A stretch of 64,000 nucleotides of DNA from Oncomelania hupensis (Eukaryota; Mollusca; Gastropoda; Littorinimorpha; Pomatiopsidae). Every line of letters starts with the position of its first letter. The stretch's first letter is position 1. A program made the position numbers and the translations under genes. The stretch is from the NCBI GenBank assembly GCA_036898135.1, contig CM072522.1, positions 12,148,530-12,212,529 on the forward strand. Direction: 5' to 3'. This document shows positions 1-10,839 of the stretch, one piece after another. The notes beneath the pieces are model-generated. The model was not told the origin of the DNA. It did not search any database and saw nothing but the letters and a program-made list of their open reading frames with translations.

Positions 1-433
1 GAGAGAGAAATTCACAGAATGCAAGTGACAGAAGTATTTTTTTCTGGAGATAGTAACAGATGGGAGATTTTAGAACAATGACTGTGACGTCATTTGTTTC
101 TTGTTAGGCTACATCAGGTTTGTTCATCTTTCATGCGAATGTTTAGAACTACAAAGAGAGGGTGAAAATACCGAAATTCTGCTGGTGAATATAGGTCTAG
201 TCTAGAGGCCTACGATTACAGTTAAACCTAACACTAGCCATAACTCTAAACCTACTCCTAATCCAAATTCTAACTAACTGTAATCCTAATGCTAAATATC
301 AAAATTTGTCTTAAAATTTTATTCCTTATCTTTTCGTAATAATACAATTATGAATGCGCAAAACGATGCGCGAATCGACGTACATGCTCCTAATATGACC
401 CCCAGAATTTCGGATTTTCCCTGTTGAAAAGGG
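1..433. other. Non-coding, no gene seen
   Basis: No coding or RNA gene was found. Around 220-300 there is a run of degenerate CCTAA/CTAAC words, resembling decayed simple repeat, too irregular to call telomeric. The stretch ends at the 12-bp direct repeat TGTTGAAAAGGG (422-433) that flanks the following insertion. Confidence 0.5.
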
Positions 434-1140
434 ACCCCTTGGGGTCATGAGCAATCTTGCTACTGTAGATTGTTCTAACCTATAAAGGGTACAGTGAAAG
501 CCCCAGTTGAAAACCTGTCTTGCCTTTGTAGGCATGACAAATTAACTGCGGCAACAGTTCCCCCCGTTGGAGTGCCGGGGGTTTCAGTATAAATAGTATC
601 CCCACTTTCTGGAAATTTAGTGCTTTAAATTCCCACTGTCGCTGTCTTCCTCATTTGCTCTTTCCCATTCCCGATCTGTCCTACCACTCTGCTATACTAT
701 CTTCTTCTTCGCTAGATCAATGACCTACCTTTTTTCTTGAAAACTCTTCCTGGACAAGACTCCTTGTTTGTGTATGAGGTCTGTTGGATCAGCTTGGGAA
801 TGTTGGACGCTTTCTGCCGGGTGGTCACTAGGGCTTCCTATGAATGTACTATTTAGCACTATAGGCATTTTATATGTATGTTTTTTGTTGATGATTTATA
901 ATGATGTTTGTATTCTATTTTGTTTTTGTAATCGGGGAGTTCGCGTAGTTGAGGTCAACCCTCAGCCGTCCCTCGCGTGGGATGTCTTTATTGTAAAGTG
1001 ACTGGCCGGTGGAGGGCATTCAATTTTCCCACTGGGGTTGTTTCAACAGATCTTTTATGCGGATCGGGGGTTGTCCGGTCCTGATTTGGCTCGGAAGAGT
1101 CCGCTGGACCTAAAGCAATAATAAATCAATCAATCAATCA
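434..1140 (+). mobile_element. Family A retroposed repeat, copy 1 (full length, 707 bp)
   Basis: This is a full-length copy of a repeat found five further times here. It starts ACCCCTTGGGGTCATGAGC and ends CCTAAAGCAATAA followed by (AATC)n. The 12-bp direct repeat TGTTGAAAAGGG lies at 422-433 and 1141-1152, so it was inserted with a target-site duplication typical of LINE machinery. It has no long reading frame and no recognisable tRNA A/B boxes. It is therefore a non-autonomous, LINE-mobilised element whose autonomous partner is not evident. TATAAA-like words lie near its 5' part, but their use is unknown. Confidence 0.85.
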
Positions 1141-1398
1141 TGTTGAAAAGGGTGGGCGACTTTCCGATCAGTTCCGGGAAATTGACGGTAAACTCTACAT
1201 TTGGCCACGCTTAATTATATCAACCTCCGTTTGATAAACAGGTCTAATTATCAGAAAACTAACATATACATAATGCAAATCAATCAATCAATTAATAATC
1301 AATCAGTCAAATCATTGGCCACAGCAACAACACTAGCGTGTCTGCACGCAACCAACTACAAACAAATCAACGCATTCCTAGTAATGAATATCGATTGG

Positions 1399-2268
1399 TG
1401 TTACACTGGATGTTGTTGAATTTTTTCTATCAGTAGTTTCAGCCCCGATGCTTGAAACCTGATAAAGTGTAACTCAGATTCGTTTATCCACGCAGCCTGC
1501 TCACTCAGCAACAAGGCAAGGTCGTCGTATGTAGTTTTCCAACTTTATTCAGCGAACATCAACAACTGCATGCAATCGCTCTTTCCACTCTCAACTTTTC
1601 ACTTTCAACTTTACAATTCAATCTCAACACAACAACCTTTTAGTTAGTTAAAATAGATTAACGTCCCCGGACACATAAGCGTATGGGGGACGATATTGAC
1701 AACCTTTTTTTTTTTTTTTTTTTTTTAAATCAGTTTATAGTCCCCTCTCTTCCCGGTAAGGATTTTCAGAGAGGAGACTTTTTTTTTTTTTTTTTTAAAT
1801 CAGTTTATAGTCCCCTCTCTTCCCGTTAAGGATTTTCAGAGAGGAGACTTACTGATAATTGCCAACGACCATACCACGTTGAAAACACCGGTTCTCGTCC
1901 GAGGAGACTTTGAAACAGTGCGGCCCTTATATAGTCTCTCTAACTCCAGAGAAATAAAGAACGTTCGGGCAAGACATAATTATAACCAACCAAAACACAT
2001 TTCGTCATCACTGTCTCACGTCATACAACCTTATTTAGAATTATCCATACGCTTCGATCGATAGTAAACAACCAACTCTAGAAAATTCTCAAATAATATC
2101 GACCAACTAAACTTACCAACGTTATACAAAGCTTCTTCTAACAACAACGCAAAATCAAATCAAAGGTAAGTACAACCTATTATTGCATGCTTTGCAAAAT
2201 AAAAATAAAACGAACAGATCTATCGTGCGCGTCACACACGAACTATTGTGCGGGTTTCAAAATTGGAC
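1399..2268 (-). mobile_element. Diverged solo LTR related to the LTR element at 28.5-34.1 kb
   Basis: It begins TGTTACACT like the intact LTR at 28507 and follows it block by block: the AGTTTCAGCCCC and ACATCAACAACTGCAT segments, the TTATATAGTCTCT TATA segment, CTTCGATCGATAGTAAACAAC and ACAAAGCTTCTTCTAA. Roughly 250 bp (about 1636-1912) is extra sequence, including a tandem duplication. No internal gag-pol sequence adjoins it, so it is a solo LTR. The 3' end is eroded and the right boundary is approximate. Transcription orientation is minus, inferred from the intact copy. Confidence 0.8.
1706..1850. repeat. Two-copy tandem repeat with poly-T
   Basis: A poly-T run plus about 53 bp (AAATCAGTTTATAGTCCCCT...GAGGAGACTT) is present twice back to back with one or two differences. 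It lies in the insertion inside the solo LTR. Confidence 0.85.
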
Positions 2269-2302
2269 TGCAAATCCATGTTCTTTCTAAACGTCATATT
2301 CA

Positions 2303-2303
<1 letters not shown>

Positions 2304-2368
<65 letters not shown>

Positions 2369-2800
2369 TTTTTTTTTTTTTGTGCTCCCTCTCCCTCTCT
2401 TTCTCGCTCTCTCTCTTGCTCGCTCTCTCTCTCTCATTTTCTCTCTCTCGCTCTCCCTTTCTTTTATGTTAATTATTTTGTTTGTTTTGCATTGTTTATT
2501 AAGGACTAGCTGTAAGACAGGTCCAAAGGACCTAATGCTATTATCCTATTAAAGGTTTCGACTTCGACTTCGACTTCCCTCTCGCTCTCCTTCTCTCGCT
2601 CTCTCTCTCGCTCTCCCTCTCTCCCTCTTCCTCCTCCTGATCCCATCCTCCCCTACCTTCCACGTTTTTCTGTTTCCACACTTATCATCATCATTATCAC
2701 CCTCTTCCTCCTCCTCCTCATCATCATAATCATTATCATCACCAACACCACAAACAACAACAGCAACAACAACAACAAAACCATCTTTCAAACCAAAATT
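2304..2800. repeat. (CT)n, poly-T and pyrimidine-rich low-complexity tract
   Basis: A long (CT)n run (about 2304-2360) is followed by poly-T and irregular CT/CTCC-rich sequence, then CTTCGA, CCTCCT and CAACAA runs to about 2800. Reading frames here are Ser/Leu runs in one direction and Arg/Glu runs in the other, and are not genes. Confidence 0.9.
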
Positions 2801-2822
2801 TCAAAATCACAACAAATGTTAG

Positions 2823-3777
2823 GTTGGGTTTGGGAGCGCCACAGGCTCCTGTATAGTTTCAGAGTTGCTCAAGGGCTTAGTATCTTTTTCTACCTGTGGG
2901 GTCTATATTCTTTTTCATTGCTCTTTCTGCTGTCTTAATATTAGTTTGTTTACGTTGGTTCTAGTTATTTGTGTTCTGTAGGCCTAACTTTGTGTGTGAG
3001 TGAATCAGTGAATGAGTTAGTAGTTCCACGTTCTTATTTTATTGTAGGTTAGTTACAAAGCCCCTTAGTGTTAACATATTTTTTTTTATTTACTCTTTGA
3101 CTTTATTATTAGTAATCTTGATACTATTTGTTGAATTTAGTATTGCTTAATATTGTTATAATTCATTATTTGTTTTTTTTAGCTTGATCATTAATAATCT
3201 TTTGAAATTTTCTGTTGAATTGTTCCTTTGTGTGTATATACATTTCAATATTGATTGAACTTATTGTTTGAATTTGCGTTATTATTTGAGTTAGTAATAT
3301 TTGATTTGTTTATATTATTGGTGTTTAGTCTTGTTAGGTGTTAGCATTTGCCATACTTGTTTTTATTTCATTATATTTATTAAAGTAATGTTGACTTTGA
3401 GGTATTGGAAAAAAAATTTGTTTGGAAATAATTTATAGGGTTTAGACATTTGAGGACTTAGGTTGATTGAGCAGTGCTGTTATTGATTTAGTATTGAGTT
3501 CTCTTAGACTATTGTTTATTATAAAAAGATTTTTTTTTTAGGAAATTATAATTGTTGGAATTTGATTGTTTAGTACTTGTTCAGTTATTACTTTCGTTTC
3601 CTGCAATTTGTTAATTCGATTTGTTTCACTTTGAGTTTATTGTTGACTTAGCTTGGCTTGGGCTATTGTTAGTTTTTATTTTTATCGTTCTTTCTTGGGT
3701 ATTTGGGACTTAGTGTATATATTGTAGTTTAGGCAGGTGCTGATTTTGATTTATATTTTGAAAAAAAAAATTTAAAC
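2823..3777 (+). other. T-rich leader upstream of gag remnant
   Basis: The start (GGTTGGGTTTGGGAGCGCC) matches a dispersed LINE-type 3' tail also seen at 37565-37690 and 47338-47436. The rest is T-rich with no frame, and runs into a poly-A stretch just before the ATG at 3778. It may be the 5' leader of the gag remnant, but no LTR could be delimited. Confidence 0.4.
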
Positions 3778-4493
3778 ATGGATGACTATGATGATCTTTT
3801 TGAAAAGTTTCTTAAACAAGCTACTACTTTGGAAGTGGCTGACAAGCATAAATATGTTCAAGAATGTTTTCAGCGACTTGATAGACAAAGAGAACGGGAA
3901 GCTAAACAAAACGAATCAGATAGGGAAATGGATATGGAATCCAAGAAGCTAGAGACACAAAAAGAAATGGAATCCAAAAGGATGGACATTGAACTTGAGA
4001 GGGAAAAAACAAAACAGTTAGAAATACAGGCTAGTCAGGGGGGTCATGTTGCTGGTCAAGATCAGGATCATGATCAAACTTATGCAAAGCATCAGTTTAA
4101 AGCTCGACCTATTTTTCCTAAACTTCCCATGTTTAGAGAGAAGACTGATGATATTGATTCATACTTGTTTCGTTTTGAAACAATTGCTACTGCACTTGGC
4201 TTGGAAAAGGGACAGTGGGTTGTTTATTTGTCTGCTTTGCTTGAAGGTAATGCTTTGAGTTTATATCATAGTTTAGCTGCCAATGGACATTGTGATTATG
4301 ACATTTTGAAAAATAATTTGTTGAAGAAATTCCAATGTACTGCTGAAGGTTTCAGAGAGAAATTTCGTGCCACCAAACCAGATGCAAATGAACCGTTTCA
4401 AACTTTTGGCATTGAGCTTAATCGATTGTTTGATCGATGGGTTGCACTTTCTGGTGTAAAACGTACGCTAGATGGCATAGTTGATTTGGTACT
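3778..4493 (+). pseudogene. gag: Gag fragment of a Ty3/gypsy-type LTR retrotransposon (truncated)
   Basis: The frame opens with an acidic stretch (MDDYDD) and a charged Arg/Glu/Lys coiled coil (residues ~35-90). Then comes a retrotransposon Gag capsid-like region: KLPMFREKTDDIDSYLFRFE, WVVYLSALLEGNAL, a KKFQCTAEGFREKFR segment and NRLFDRWVALSG (residues ~115-225). This is the same domain order and closely similar wording as Gag of the intact element at 29332-32922, so both belong to one lineage. Similarity stops near 4493, where the frame runs into an unrelated dispersed repeat to a stop at 4587. No zinc knuckle, protease or pol follows. It is a 5' gag fragment, not a working gene. The ATG follows a purine-rich leader and is the first in frame. 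Confidence 0.8.
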
Positions 4494-4590
4494 GGGTCGT
4501 TGGAGAGAGAGGCGTTGGGGACCTCCCTTGTCTCTGTTCCAGCTTAATGAGGGAGGTGTCTATCTCCTCTCCCTCGCCGCCTTATAAACA
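4494..4590 (+). repeat. Dispersed repeat with GAGACCT...CTGGGCCAGC motif
   Basis: About 90 bp matches, inverted, the segment at 16205-16330, and more weakly 14335-14400. Shared words include GGCGTTGG, TATCTCCTCTCCCT and GTTCCAGCTTAATG versus GGCCAGCTTTATG. It replaces the 3' part of the gag fragment. Its identity is unknown. Confidence 0.5.
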
Positions 4591-4599
4591 GAGCCAATA

Positions 4600-5020
4600 G
4601 TGTGTGGTGAGCTTTCTTCATTATGTGTGTCGTTTGGCGGTTGCTTTCAAATTCCAGTAGGTTTGCGAACCGTTCCATTCCAAGCTGGACATTGCTTAAA
4701 GGGCACTAACTTTGAGCATTTCCCCTCCACAGCTCCTTTTAACATTCACAGTGAGTGTGGCCCCACTAAAAAAAATAAGCTTACAACAAAACAAAACAAA
4801 AGCTTTTCGAAAGGATAGTTGTTGTTTAAATGAACAAACTCCGTAGTCGTTAAGCCTATTAATAGCCATCGCAAGCCAACATTCTTGGGCTAAAAACAGC
4901 ACAAACCATAGCCGGTGAGAGACAGAGCCCATACCAAAAACATTGCTCGGTAAGGATTTTACGTTTCAGGTTGATAATATAGACCCTGCTCTACCCAGAC
5001 ACCAACGAAGCACTCTTCAA
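4600..5020 (+). repeat. Dispersed repeat interrupted by a hAT element (continues at 5835-5920)
   Basis: The segment TTTTAACATTCACAGTGAG...AATAAGCTTACAACAAA recurs at 42665-42720 and, inverted, near 52590-52640. The downstream part GTGGTTCCCTCAGAAA...TGTACCGTTAAAAC recurs at 42885-42955 and, inverted, at 50430-50510. At 42.6-42.96 kb the parts are contiguous; here they are split by the 814-bp insertion at 5021-5834. No conserved protein was seen. Confidence 0.6.
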
Positions 5021-5834
5021 TAGGGCTGGACGGTTTTACCGATACGTAGCTGTGTTCAGGTTCGGAAACGCAACGTTACGGTATACCGGTGCGGGAGTCC
5101 AAGGTCCGGTTTACTGGGAAATCTCGACTCGACAACACATAACGCGACAGTGGGCGACAGCTTGTCCGCCCAGAGAGCGAGCCTAAAGCCCAAACACGTG
5201 GATAGGCAGCTGTGTGGGGCCGGGTAGCTCAGTTGGTAAGAGCGTCTTGCTAGTAACCGAAAGGTCGCTGGTTCGAATCCCGGATTGGTCAACGTGTGAT
5301 CATATTATTTTCCCCTTTACCAACAACTGGCCCGCTGGTGTCAGTATAAATCGGTCCAGTAGTCACCTATATGCGAAAGTGTCGTGTGACTATAATCTAC
5401 AAACAACAACAACAAGGCAGCTGTTCTTGAAGAAGAACTTATAAGAACAGCAGCTTATCCACGTGTTTAAGCATGGCACCAGTCGCCAATCCTTCTGAAC
5501 TCTTAAAGGTCTTAAAGACATTTCCCGTTAAATGTTTTTGTTTTATTTTGATTTTGTGGTTTAAAGTTTGCTGATGTTCTAAACAGTGATTTATCATAAT
5601 TTGTTTTGAAGGCGTTCAAGCAAAAATAAAGCTTCAGTTTCTATGGAAATGTGGTTCTTTAAAACTGTTTTGAAGTGTATGACAATCTTTCTTTCGCGTC
5701 GGTCACTACTGTCAGTGCCATATCCCATTTGATTGTAACACTTGAAATCGCGATATACCGGTACGAAATACCGATACGACCTAAAACTACCGCGGTAATA
5801 CCGGTACGACTTTGACCCACGGTACCCAGCTCTA
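5021..5834. mobile_element. Non-autonomous hAT-type DNA transposon
   Basis: The left end is TAGGGCTGGACGG; the right end, read on the other strand, is TAGAGCTGGGTACCG. The exact 8-bp repeat CTCTTCAA flanks it at 5013-5020 and 5835-5842, the hAT hallmark. Both ends are rich in TACCGGTA-type words. There is no transposase frame. A tRNA-derived SINE (5214-5414) is nested inside. The host repeat at 42.9 kb acts as an unoccupied-site comparison. Confidence 0.8.
5214..5414 (+). mobile_element. tRNA-derived SINE, copy 1 (full length)
   Basis: The tRNA-like head has an A box (TAGCTCAGTTGG) and a B box (GGTTCGAATCC) about 35 bp apart, with an AGT triplet in the anticodon-loop position. The body is about 115 bp (ACTGGCCCGCTGGTGTCAGT...) and ends in (AAC)n. 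The 10-bp repeat AGGCAGCTGT flanks it at 5204-5213 and 5415-5424. Other copies are at 45021-45215 and, 5'-truncated, 24661-24808. The head is presumably transcribed by RNA polymerase III. Confidence 0.9.
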
Positions 5835-6029
5835 CTCTTCAATCAGCGTGGTTCCCTCAGAAATAGGGTCAAAGGTCACAGGGATATGGGATTGATGTAC
5901 CGTTAAAACCTAGGGAAATCCCTGCCAGTCAGACTAGAAATGGCAAATTTAAACGAAAGCCCACTTTAACATATTTTTATGTAGTAACAATGCGAATTTT
6001 AGGGTTAAACCCGTTATCGCCAAAAGTGA

Positions 6030-6115
6030 AGAAAACCCTTCGAATTAGGGGCCCTTTTAGGGCAACAGTTGTAGCCTGTGCTCTAACCACTAGCCTAGTG
6101 TGGCACACTGGGCTA
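6030..6115 (-). repeat. Possible degraded tRNA-like SINE head
   Basis: On the minus strand there is an A-box-like TGGTTAGAGCACAGG, followed about 40 bp later by TAATTCGAAGG, a poor B box. No target duplication was seen. Weak call. Confidence 0.25.
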
Positions 6116-6290
6116 AGCCTCCCACTTTGAGCTGTACGATCTTATAAAATAGGCCAAATGATACGTGACACCGCATCAGCAAGAAATAATGGCTTTCCTG
6201 CAGTTGCGTTTTTGCGCGCTGCGTGTTTCCTAACACACTCAATTTACTGGGTGGAAAACATACAGCCACGCTCGCGTGGGCGCACGCACT

Positions 6291-6634
<344 letters not shown>

Positions 6635-7095
6635 CATATAGTGTAACATGACAGTGGACTGTCAAATGTTAAATCATATTTGGGGTACTCAATAACACAC
6701 AGTGATCAACACATACTGAGAAATCGTAATTGTATATCCCACCCCAACAAACACGTGCACTTTTCCATTCCCCCACCCCCTCCCCACCTCCTAATAGCTC
6801 CCCTCCCCCCTCCACCATAACACATCCACGCAGAGCATATATTTATTTTGGGGAAAATGCATACGCCACATTTCTGAATTTGATTTCCCATTCCAAGCTG
6901 TCATGTGATCGGACAGCTAAACCAATCAGAGCCTGCACGTTCAGAACGCAGCCGTAGTCAAAAGTTGTTACGGAATTGTGGACAACTTGAAGCGTTCGTC
7001 TAGTGAACTTCCTCATCAAACTTGCGGGGGTGGGGTGGGGTGTTGGTGAAGTGGTGATGAATCATAAAATGACTACTTCACACTGAAAGCTGTCT

Positions 7096-8028
7096 ATAGT
7101 AGAGAACTTTAGATCGACCAACGAAACTTGGTTCGTAGTGATCCTTTTCGTTTCCGTTTACGCAATCGGGAAATCCTTACGAACTTTTCTTCGTGCCTGC
7201 GGTTCTGAAGCGGCAGCGCTTTTAGTTGCAGACGAAATTTGGTTCGTCCTTATCCAGGGGAGGTAAATGCCACCGTAACTCTCTAATTTGCGGAGGTTGT
7301 TTTCCTCGAAAACGCGCGAGTCTTTAGATTTGGTTCTAAAACAGACACTTTCACCAACGAAAGTTTCGTTGAAGTTTAGGATAGAGGATTGGTAATTTTT
7401 TTCTTCTCCTTTTTTTCTTAAAACACGTACATTAGAGAGTTTCTATAGCCCCAACATGTGTTCATGGCCTACGCTAGCCTACTAACTAGCCCATTTAGGC
7501 CTATGAACCTAGTAGTATAGGGCTCATCTAAACCAAGGGCCGGCTGTTCGTGCACAGTCATAAGAGTACATCAGAAAAGTCTTTACCATGTTCATAGGAG
7601 ACATTTGAAACCTAGACACAATGCAAAACTTACTTTGAAAATTTCAATCGGAACCACAAACTCCGACATTTTACATCTGAAAGCAAAAGCAGCCCAAGAA
7701 CAGCACCCATTTCTCGGAGCAAAGTACACCTATTTTAATGAATCAACAACAACAACAAATGGTGAGAATACAGTCAAAGCATTTAGTCAAGCTTACGTTT
7801 ATAGCACTTGACCCGATATATGCAAAAAATACCAGAAACTTACAAGAGAATCACGATTCGTCAAAATGATGAAAATTCTGCATTTTCACTAAGCGAAGTT
7901 TTCTGCGTAATGCAAATGAGGAGGTCGTGACCTTCCGGAAGCGCAAAAGTTATGACGTAGACTGGGGGGTTTTCCTACGAAAAAGAACTACAAACCAAGT
8001 TTCTGTGCTTCCTAACGCTCTCTATTAT
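7096..8028. mobile_element. Putative DNA transposon with ~60-bp terminal inverted repeats
   Basis: The left end (ATAGTAGAGAAC...AACGAAACTTGGTTCGTAGT) matches the reverse complement of the right end (ATAATAGAGAGC...CAGAAACTTGGTTTGTAGT) over about 60 bp. The intervening sequence has no transposase. A clear target duplication was not resolved, so the superfamily is undetermined and the ends may be off by a few bases. Confidence 0.6.
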
Positions 8029-8085
8029 GCTTATATATTCGCACAGTTCGTTGGGTCTAATATTTGCCAAATAGGATTCTAAACT

Positions 8086-8630
8086 TCGTGTCCGGGCGGC
8101 GAACTTGTTTTTTTTTCCAAACTAGTTCTAGTCATCCGCCGAAAAGGGCCATCACCGAAGTCGAACGAAGCTATCCGATGTTGCAGGCCTAATAATTATA
8201 TTCAGCTAGTGAAGCTTCTTCGCTGCGCGGAGACTGACTTATAATATATAATGTAAATTAGGCCTATGTATATACCAGTGTCTACTTTGTTCGCGGCAGG
8301 AAATGGGGAATGCTATTATTAGCCTACATGCTGAGAACTAACAAAAAGCAAAGCAAGAGATGCAACTAGTAAGTATGGTCGATAATAATTATACTCATCT
8401 TAACAAAGTACATCAGTGCGAAATGCTAGTCTGTGTAAATCGAACAGAACAAGAAACAACAGCGACCGTTTTTAAGGTTTAACTAGTCTGTAGGACCAGT
8501 CATAGTCATGCAATCATCATTTCGTAACACATCGGAGAGCTTCGTTCGACTTCGGTGTTTGCCTTTTTCGGCGAGTGACTGGAACTTGTTTGGAAAAAAC
8601 AAGTTTGCGTACGGGCCTTCGTGGGAAAAA
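8086..8630. repeat. Foldback with ~100-bp inverted arms
   Basis: The arm at 8086-8188 matches the reverse complement of 8524-8630, sharing AGCTTCGTTCGACTTCGGTG, TTTTCGGCG and GTTTGGAAAAAA. The spacer is about 335 bp with no gene. Short frames in both directions over 8483-8800 are not conserved-looking. Confidence 0.6.
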
Positions 8631-8663
8631 CAAGACGTAGGGGTCTCGCCTGAAGAGTCGGGA

Positions 8664-9330
8664 CGGGAGTTTATTGACATGTTGGATATAATCCTTATTT
8701 TAAAGGCTATCATCCGGATGAGAGGAAAAATCCATCTCCCCTTTTCTGCCGCCCATGGCTTTGGCATGTGTGGATGTGTGTCATAGATACAGACGGCCAT
8801 TTGGCTGTGGTCTCAGCTCGTCAGGGTATCAGCTGGACTTGCTTGAAAAAAAATCAAGGGACTGATTTTCCAAAGCATGAGAAGACTCCTGAATGAAGTC
8901 CTCAGGATAAAAAAAAACAACATACAACATCTCCATGCGGGAAAAAAAAGTATCCCCAATTTGGCTGGTTGGCAACGGAAATAGTTTTTTAAAAAACTCA
9001 CTTTTGGCACCAAAATTCATTGCCAAAAATATTGTTGAAATGAAATCTAGAGTTGCAAATCTAGGTAGTTTTGCACAAGTTATTTTGTTTGTTTTGGAAA
9101 GTGATGGCTGGCGAGTTGAACCAGGGAGACAAAACAAAACTTTGGTGTAAAACACAGGTAATAAAGGTGCTTCGACTAAAGAGATGGGAATGGAGTTTAT
9201 TGATAACGTCATGGATATAATCCTTATTACAGGTAATTTTCCGGGGAATGAGGGAAGGATTATCTCCCCTTTCTCTGTTGTTGTAGCAGTAAATGGCTTA
9301 TTTCAGTTAATGGGGGAGAGTTGTGTGTGC
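8664..9330 (+). repeat. Diverged duplicate segments (8664-8790 and 9182-9330)
   Basis: Both contain GGAGTTTATTGA, GGATATAATCCTTATT and a following ATCTCCCCTTT, in the same order, separated by about 400 bp. No coding function is visible. Confidence 0.5.
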
Positions 9331-9549
9331 CTGTGGTCGCAAGCGACGCTTACTGATTGTGTCCATGAGCCCGTTGTTAGCTCCGTGCTGTGGCGTTTTA
9401 AAGGAGCTCCTGCAATGTGTTGGTAAGCTGCTTACACGGCTTAAGCGGCTTATTAACGACGGCTTTCACCTCAAAGGCATTTAGTGAAACGATGATCTCA
9501 CGCTCACCTCAAATTTCAAAGAGATTACCACACTTCCCGCTCCTTCCCG

Positions 9550-9555
<6 letters not shown>

Positions 9556-9616
<61 letters not shown>

Positions 9617-9622
9617 TTCTTT
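9556..9622. repeat. (CT)n microsatellite with poly-T
   Basis: A pure (CT)n run of about 50 bp, then T10 and a second short CT run. Confidence 0.95.
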
Positions 9623-9682
9623 CTCTCTCTCTTTCATTTGCTCACTCCCCACCCCGTTTCCTCTGTCACTATCACCCTCGAA

Positions 9683-9858
9683 ATTCGTCACGCAGTTTTG
9701 AGCCTCAGCGTATTTCGTCCGCGGTTCTAGAGCATCAGCGCAATTCGTCCGCGGTTCTGAGCCTCGGCGCATTTCGTTTGCGGGTTTTGAGCCTCAGCAC
9801 GATTCGTCCAAAGTTCTGAGCCTCAGGGCATTTCGTCCGCGGGATTTGAGCATCAACA
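9683..9858. repeat. GC-rich minisatellite, ~30-bp unit, about 5 copies
   Basis: The unit is roughly GTTCTGAGCCTCAGCGCATT followed by TCGTCCGCGG, repeated in tandem with substitutions and small length changes. Confidence 0.85.
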
Positions 9859-10397
9859 ATTTACTATTCAGCGTCGAAGGTAGGTCTCTCTAATATCACT
9901 GAGATCTACGACAAATCTGTGACAGCCCATAACATCAGGCAGTTTGTAGCATGCTTTACTCATATAAATAATACTCATCAACATTGGACTTTTTCTTCCA
10001 CAGTCGGCCTGTACATTCTAATCTAGATATATCTTGTAGGGCGTAAAATGGTGTGGTTTATTTTTTATTTTTATTTTTTTTTTTTTTTGTTGATGTAACA
10101 CGAATATAATTTGAAGCCTAAAGCCTAGGTATAAATATCATAACCGTTTTGGAAACGCTACCCTTTTCTAACACATTTTGTTCTTGTCCTCGTTAGGGCA
10201 AGATTAACTTTTTTTCGATTTATGTGTTTGCTTATTCTTCCTCCCTTTTTTTGGAGATGGGCCTATCATTTATTGCTTTTTTCTTAGTCTGTGTTCAACC
10301 CCCTTTGTTCATTGCTTGTCTTTGCCTTCTCGTCTTTCTTTATTCTTGCCGGTGCTTGGAGTTTTGGTGAGCGCGCAACCATTATTCTGTTCATTAG

Positions 10398-10830
10398 CAA
10401 TGGGCTCTATGCACAAAGGCGTGGCGGTCACGTGCTGCGGGAATAACACAGCGTGCTCGAGTTTGAAAATGGTGAAGTATTGTGCTGCGTTTGAATGCTC
10501 TAACTCCGACGTAAACCTTTATGCAAAGAAAAGAACATTTCCTTTCATCGATTTCCACTGAAAGATGAAATATTGATGAACTCTAAACTGAGTGTCAGTG
10601 ACAAATCGCTCTTAAAAAAAAGTCTGTCCCCTGATAATAATTTGTCTGTAATCATTATTGCACGAATGTGCTATGTTCAAAACATCACAATATCCCAAAA
10701 TGTCGGTAAATTTAAAATTTTTAAGCAGCATTGGAGTACACGCGAGCGATCTAAAAGAAGCCATTACACCTTTGTTATTCCCGCGCCACGTGACCATGCC
10801 GCCGACTTGTGCATAGAGCCCATTGGTTTT
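10398..10830. mobile_element. THAP-bearing element flanked by ~53-bp inverted repeats
   Basis: The left arm at 10398-10450 (CAATGGGCTCTATGCACAA...GTCACGTG...GCGGGAATAACA) matches the reverse complement of 10775-10829. Between them lies a THAP-domain start. THAP domains at the N-terminus occur in P-element and Kolobok transposases, so this may be the 5' end of such a transposon or an internally deleted copy. No target duplication was found next to the arms. Confidence 0.45.
10469..10602 (+). pseudogene. THAP zinc-finger domain start, frameshifted
   Basis: From the ATG at 10469 the frame reads MVKYCAAFECSN, with the Cys-x(n)-Cys start and the aromatic/basic spacing of THAP domains, then a KKRTF segment. 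After about four extra bases the +1-shifted frame reads HRFPLKDEILMNS, the typical THAP His-Arg-Phe-Pro block. The later CxxH part of the domain was not found downstream; it may lie in another exon or be lost. THAP domains bind DNA in C2CH form. With the frameshift and missing distal ligands this is a broken copy. Confidence 0.55.
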
Positions 10831-10839
10831 CTCTCTCTC

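Noticed and set aside
220..300. Telomeric repeat array
   Set aside because: CCTAA-like words are irregular and short. No regular TTAGGG array.
5216..5290. A functional tRNA gene (also 45023, 28232, 35041)
   Set aside because: Acceptor stems do not pair properly and the sequences continue into SINE bodies with TSDs, so they are SINE heads.
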